Below, in pieces: positions 55,301 to 61,300 of a DNA stretch of 64,000 bases. Location: the NCBI GenBank assembly GCA_028023455.1, contig JAQFVV010013389.1, positions 1-64,000 on the forward strand, given 5' to 3'. Below the pieces are notes generated by a model. That model ran no database searches. It saw only the letters and a program-made list of their open reading frames with translations, and was not told the DNA's origin. The DNA comes from Epiperipatus broadwayi. Its lineage: Eukaryota; Onychophora; Udeonychophora; Euonychophora; Peripatidae. Every line of letters starts with the position of its first letter. The first letter of the stretch is position 1. The position numbers were made by a program, and so were the translations under genes.

Positions 55301-58300
55301 GCTGATTCACCAATAAGACAAAAATTGTCCACTTTTCACCCCTTTGGTCAGTAATAGATTTACTATCCATATAACAGCATGGAAATTATTTAAAGTGGAT
55401 GTGGATCCTTTTTTTTTTTTTGCCTCATTGGGATTAACCTTATTATGAAAGAGGTTATTATTTGCAAGTTCGTTAAAAGGACTCTGACTTATAAAATATT
55501 TTTATGGTACATGCATTCAAGTTTTATTATTGTCATAAATACTTTATTAGTCTTCTGCATTCTCACACCTATAATAAATAGTTTTGTGGATTTGAATCCA
55601 TTTGACATCTTGGGTTTGAAGTAAAAGAGGTCACCTTTTACTTCATTAAAACGCAAAATAAAAAAGTTTCTCTGTAAGCTAATAGAAAAACTTGTTTCAC
55701 CTCAGGATAACCACTTAGTAATTGTTTCCTGGTAATATCAAAAACTAAAAGTTATCTTTATTTACATGGACATAATGTCTTTATTTTTATTGTTTATTAA
55801 ATTAAAAATCCATGAAAATATCTAATTCCGCATATATAAAAAGCCTAAATCTAAACTAGTCAATAAAATATCTCAATTAGCTCAAATTCAAAATTAAACA
55901 AGAGTGGGCAAAATTGAAAAAAATTAAAAAAAATCTTTACACATGAGAAGTCTGCTTTGGCAGAAATCATTGGTTGTGTTAAAGAATTTTTTTATTTTTT
56001 AAAATTTTGGCTAATGTTTAATTTTGAATTTGTGATAATTGATTATATATATATGTATGTGTATACATTATGCTAATTTTATGTTACCTGTTTTATATAA
56101 AGTTTAATAATAAGTGATTTGTTAATAAATTTATATTTTTAACTTTATGTTTTCTAAAGAAAATATGGTTTATTTTTATATACTATATATGAATGTGCTT
56201 TTTAAATGCACATATACATATATATTTATACCTTTAAAACTCTCTATATTTTTACATGTATGTATGTAAACATCACATAGATTAAAAAGTTTTTTTATAC
56301 ATGTATATTTATATAGGAATTGGAATCTGAAGGCCATCATAAACAAGCAGAAGAATATTTTCTAGAAGCAAAAGATTGGAAAGGGGCAATTAATATGTAT
56401 AGAACTTTGGACATGTGGGATGAGGCTTACAGAGTAATATTCTCATTTATTAAAAAAAGAAAGAAAAAAAAATGTTTTGATTAAAGATTGCAATCCTGGA
56501 AAAAATTTTGCATTTCTGGCATTAGGATTGTGATCTGCTCAGTTCAAATTATTGATTGGATTTCAGAGATTAAAAAAGGAATGAGAGGCCCTAATATGGG
56601 TAAATTAAAAAATATTTTTGAAAAAATATTGTACATAAATAGGAATATATTATATAAAATTTTGGAAATCAGTTTCCACTCTAATAAATTAATCAATGTA
56701 TATAGACATAGAATATATGTTATCTATTTTTTTTAAAATTTTCATGATACATTAGTTTTCTCCTTTTATTGTGTTGTTAAAAATTTACAAAATAATTTAT
56801 TTTTAATATTAGTAAAAAAAATTAAGAAAGTCAGAATAAATATTTTATCTTTTCTAGACAAAGATGTATAATGACTTGCTTCTTAAGTTTTATAACTAAT
56901 CCTTTAATTTAAAAGCTAAACTTCTTGCTTTAAATCTTGAATTTTTTGTTAAAGATTTTTTTATTTAATTATTAAAAAATCTTCTGCTGACTGTTTAACT
57001 TTGAATACTTTCTGGAAGTCATCCACTTGTCAAGTTATATTTATGACAAATATTCGGTCACAAAAGTGATTTTAAAATATTGATTATTAAAAAGGTATAA
57101 TAAGAAGTATGTTTTTAGCTTACACTGAATTGTTATGTAAATCTATTATCGAAAATTTTTTTTAAAAATATGAAAAATAATATATAGATGGAGTCTAGCA
57201 AATTATTAATAATTAATTTTTTTCCAGTAATATTTTTAATACAACTTTCTTATTTTTCATTATTAATTAGCATTTTTATTTAGTAAATATTGACTATATA
57301 TTGTTTTAAAAATGATTTTTATCAAACTGAAAATATAGCAGTTAAAATATTATATATTTGCCTAAATAATTCATATAAATATATTGCATTTTAAATGATC
57401 AAATTCAAGCATTAAATTGTTATTAAGGTTGTCTTCTTTATAAAATTAATAATAGACAAATCTTAATTTTATTTAAAGATTAAGTTATCTGTTATATTTA
57501 TAAATATACTAGGGGATCTGCCTCCTGCACCTTCAGTATTGACTAAATTCCTCATTCTTTTTTTTCAAAGGCAAAAAATAATAATAAAGCACCGATTATG
57601 ATTTTATTCCTTTTTTTTTTTTTTATTTAACATATATATTTAAATCTTATGCTACATTTTGTTTTTTTATTAATTAGATCAGAGAAAATTTATTGTTAAA
57701 TAAATAATATTTTTTTACTACAGATGCTATGTTTCTGCTTAAAAGTTTTATTTTACATAATTCTGAAATCATATATATTAGAATCTGCTAAAAAAGTTAG
57801 GGGAAATGTTCATAATAAAGTATTGTTTAATTATGAGAAGAAATTTAAATTCTATTTTTCCATAAAATGCAATTTTTTTTCTTCAATATATATTTAATTG
57901 TATCAGTACAAGTTTAGTGTTAAAAAATAATTATTTATGCTTTGTTAGAATATTGTATTTTTTACTACTGATGTTCTCTGTTTTTGTGAGATTTTTAATA
58001 ATAGTTTGTTCTTTTATTATAAGGGAGGCTATTTGAATTGTTTATTAGCAGTTTTCATCCAGGATTTTTAGCAAACTATATTATTTAGTATTAGTTCCAT
58101 TTTTATTTATCATTTTATATATATTGAATAGTTTATACACTCTTATAAAACCATGAGAACCAGATGAAAATGGCTCATATTTCATCTGAACTGAATTATG
58201 AAAGATTTTTATAGCACTCACATGTGAAAATATTTTTTTTAGAAATATAATTATACATTTTCAGATATTTAATAAGCTGCATTTATTTGCAAGATTGTTA

Positions 58301-61300
58301 AAATTAATAAAATTGACATCTTCATTACATTCTGAAACTATGAACTGATTTGTTGAGGATTTAGTAAAATCACTTCTTGGTTGGCCATTCATATAAGACT
58401 GGATATTAGATGAAAATGGAATCAGTTTTCATATAATTAATAGATTAACACAAGGTGATTTATTTATAAGGCTATTTAAATGTCTTCTAGAAAATTTGAT
58501 TTGTGAAAATGTTTTATAATATTTGCATATCAATATTATTTCTTCAGAAATGTTATTATATAGACATGTTTGTATATATACAAATTTACATTTTAACATA
58601 TTATTTCAATATACATAAACAGACAATTTTAAAATCTCAAGATTGGAGAATCACCATTTATAAAATTTTAGCATTGATATTTCAAATAGGATCACAAGAT
58701 TGCAAAAATCCAGGATTGCAATATTTTTATTTTGTTTTAATACATAATTATTAAAATATATTTTCTTCTTTATTTAAAAAATAAAATTGTTTTTATTTAT
58801 ATATATAAAAATAATATTTAGTTTTATTCCTATATATACACACTGATACATTAGTATAATAATTTGTGTTTACTTACATAACACTTTTATATGAACAGTA
58901 CTGTATTCTTGTAACAAGTTCCAAAATTGGTAACATATAAAGAATCATGGGACAGTATTGACTTCTTTTTCATTATTCCTTTAGACATACTTATAATTGT
59001 AATAATCATTCAGTTTTATTTTTCTGGCCTTAAATTATTCACAAAACTGAATATAAAAGGAATTATTACATAACATTCAATTTATAGAAAACTTATCTTA
59101 ATTTTAAATATCTATAACAGTGATTACAAACACAGCCTTTGAGACTCCCTTAAACAAATTTTGCATTGTCAGATTACAGAAATGTACATGATTCAACAAA
59201 TAGTTGTATTATCTTGCCATGAAACATTGCTCCAATCCCAAAGGTCTGCAGAAAAAAAATGTTATTAGGTTGTAATAATGTACTTAGCATTTTAAAATTG
59301 TTATTTAAATCGACATCAATTTTAAGAATATTATCAGGGATATTAATCCATTGTAAAGTTCTGATGCTTTAAAATAAATCATTCAAGTTGGTCAGATGAC
59401 TATCTCAAGCCAGTTCCAACAGTGATATTTTTTGGGGAATATTTAATACAACATCTATTTATCATTGTATTGGATATAGTTACATTGCAAATTTTTAAAT
59501 GTATTGTAAAATATATTCAACTATTCTGTATAAGAAATAACTAAAATGTACAAACTTAAATTTGAAAAATTTTAGAGAATACCTATCATTTTCAGCTTTG
59601 GACTTCAAATTTACTTAAATATTTTCAACACCAGATAATTTTGTTTTCTTATGCATCTGTCCTCCTTGAGATTTGTTTCTGTTTTAAAATTTTTCATATC
59701 GAATATGACTTCAATTGTCATCTGTCACCATCTTAGCCATTATTATTTCCATTACCTGCTTCATTTCATTGTCTTAATTTGTGCATTGATATTTGTTTTT
59801 TTTTTTCTTTTTTACTCTTCTATTTTAATTCTTGTTTGTTAATTCTAATATATCTTTTTCATAGTTTTGCAGCCTATCTTTGTATAGTTGTTTTATTGAC
59901 CTAATAAGTATCATATCCTTAAGTAAGTACTCTTAGACACATTTAAGAATCCTTGTTTTTTCAAGTGTCTTTTTTTTAATATTAAATCATTTCTTTGAAA
60001 AAAATCCCATGTATTCAAAGCTTTATTAAATTATTTCTTCAAAAAAATATAATGTGTTCAAAGCTATGACTAAGTTTATTTTTTATTTATTTAAATAAAT
60101 TTATCAATTATATAATTAATTTTTTTTAATTCTTTGCTATCAGTATTTATTTTTTTTCTTTTGAAAATCCATTAAATATTATTAAGTATTACTTACATTT
60201 TTTTATTTATTTTATTTCTACTTTCTTGCTTTAATCTGAAGGAAAATTAAATTGTGAGAATATTAGTATAAAGAGAATGAATGATAGAGAAATGGACCAC
60301 ATATTTTTAGATGCAATTATTTGCACTGAACCATTAAAAATGGAAATGGATAGCGGAGATGATTTGTTGATGATATCTCACAGAGATTGTATTAAAGTTA
60401 GTGGAAAATATAAAAGGAAGATAACACTTCAAGATACAGGTGTGATGACTATAGATTTTTGTGACAATAAAATTGATATTCGAGGAAAAGTTAGTGCTTG
60501 TAAAATTAATTTCTAGTGGGAAATGGCTGATACTTTACCTAGTAAATAAAAATTTTAGTCCATTGTTAGGAGAAAATTAATTCAGACCACTGGATAATCA
60601 CACAAATATGAAAAATAAATTGACAAACTCTATAACTTTGAAAACTGGTAGTGCGGCTATAGCAAATTGGATGTGAAAAAATTCTCAATTAAATTCTTGG
60701 ACTCATTAACAAAGCTAGCACCACCCACTTGTAAAAATGATAAAGTTAAAAACTGGCTCAAGTTCCTAGTAGAAGAAAAAACCTGGATACACAAATTACT
60801 TAACTGTAAATGGACACCTGATAAAGTATTCAAAACAATATCATAAGTTGTAAGAATAGTAAAATTATAGAACAGGAGTGAGTTGAAAAGACATGTTAAG
60901 CATCTTACTGTCATCGATACCGTACCAGATATTCCTTTAAATAAATCCTCAGAGGAATAATTACAAAAAAAAAAAGATTTTTTATTGGAGGATTTAATTA
61001 TTGATTCAGATCAAGTTAAAATAGTTGATGATAAACAGGTGTTTGAACAGGAGGAAAATGAAAGTGAAACTACTTCAAGAGAAGAAGAAAAGAAAGTTAT
61101 TTCCAAAACTGTGTAAACATAGAAGTAAACCACCTGCTAAGTTAAAAGATATAGTAATAAATTAAGTCAGTAATTCTAGAATAGAGGGAGGAGTGAAATG
61201 TCTGCACATATAAAACTGTATATATAAATTAAAAAAATTTATTTTGTAAATATACACAGATTTTTTCATTTTAATAATATTCCCTTTATTGGAGAAATTT

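Larger units (their letters stand above)
45202..56316 (+). other. IFT172 intron, 11.1 kb
   Basis: Holds an inverted repeat (45385-45531), the LTR-to-LTR gypsy element (45583-50610), a short GC-richer patch (51536-51700) and a GC-richer block (52330-53600). The stretches 50620-51530, 51720-52320 and 53700-56310 are AT-rich with microsatellite-like TA runs and nothing recognised. Confidence 0.7.

Noticed and set aside
59651-59842. Hydrophobic 63-codon frame resembling membrane segments
   Set aside because: T-rich sequence gives Phe/Leu/Ile-rich frames by chance; no homology and no splice context.
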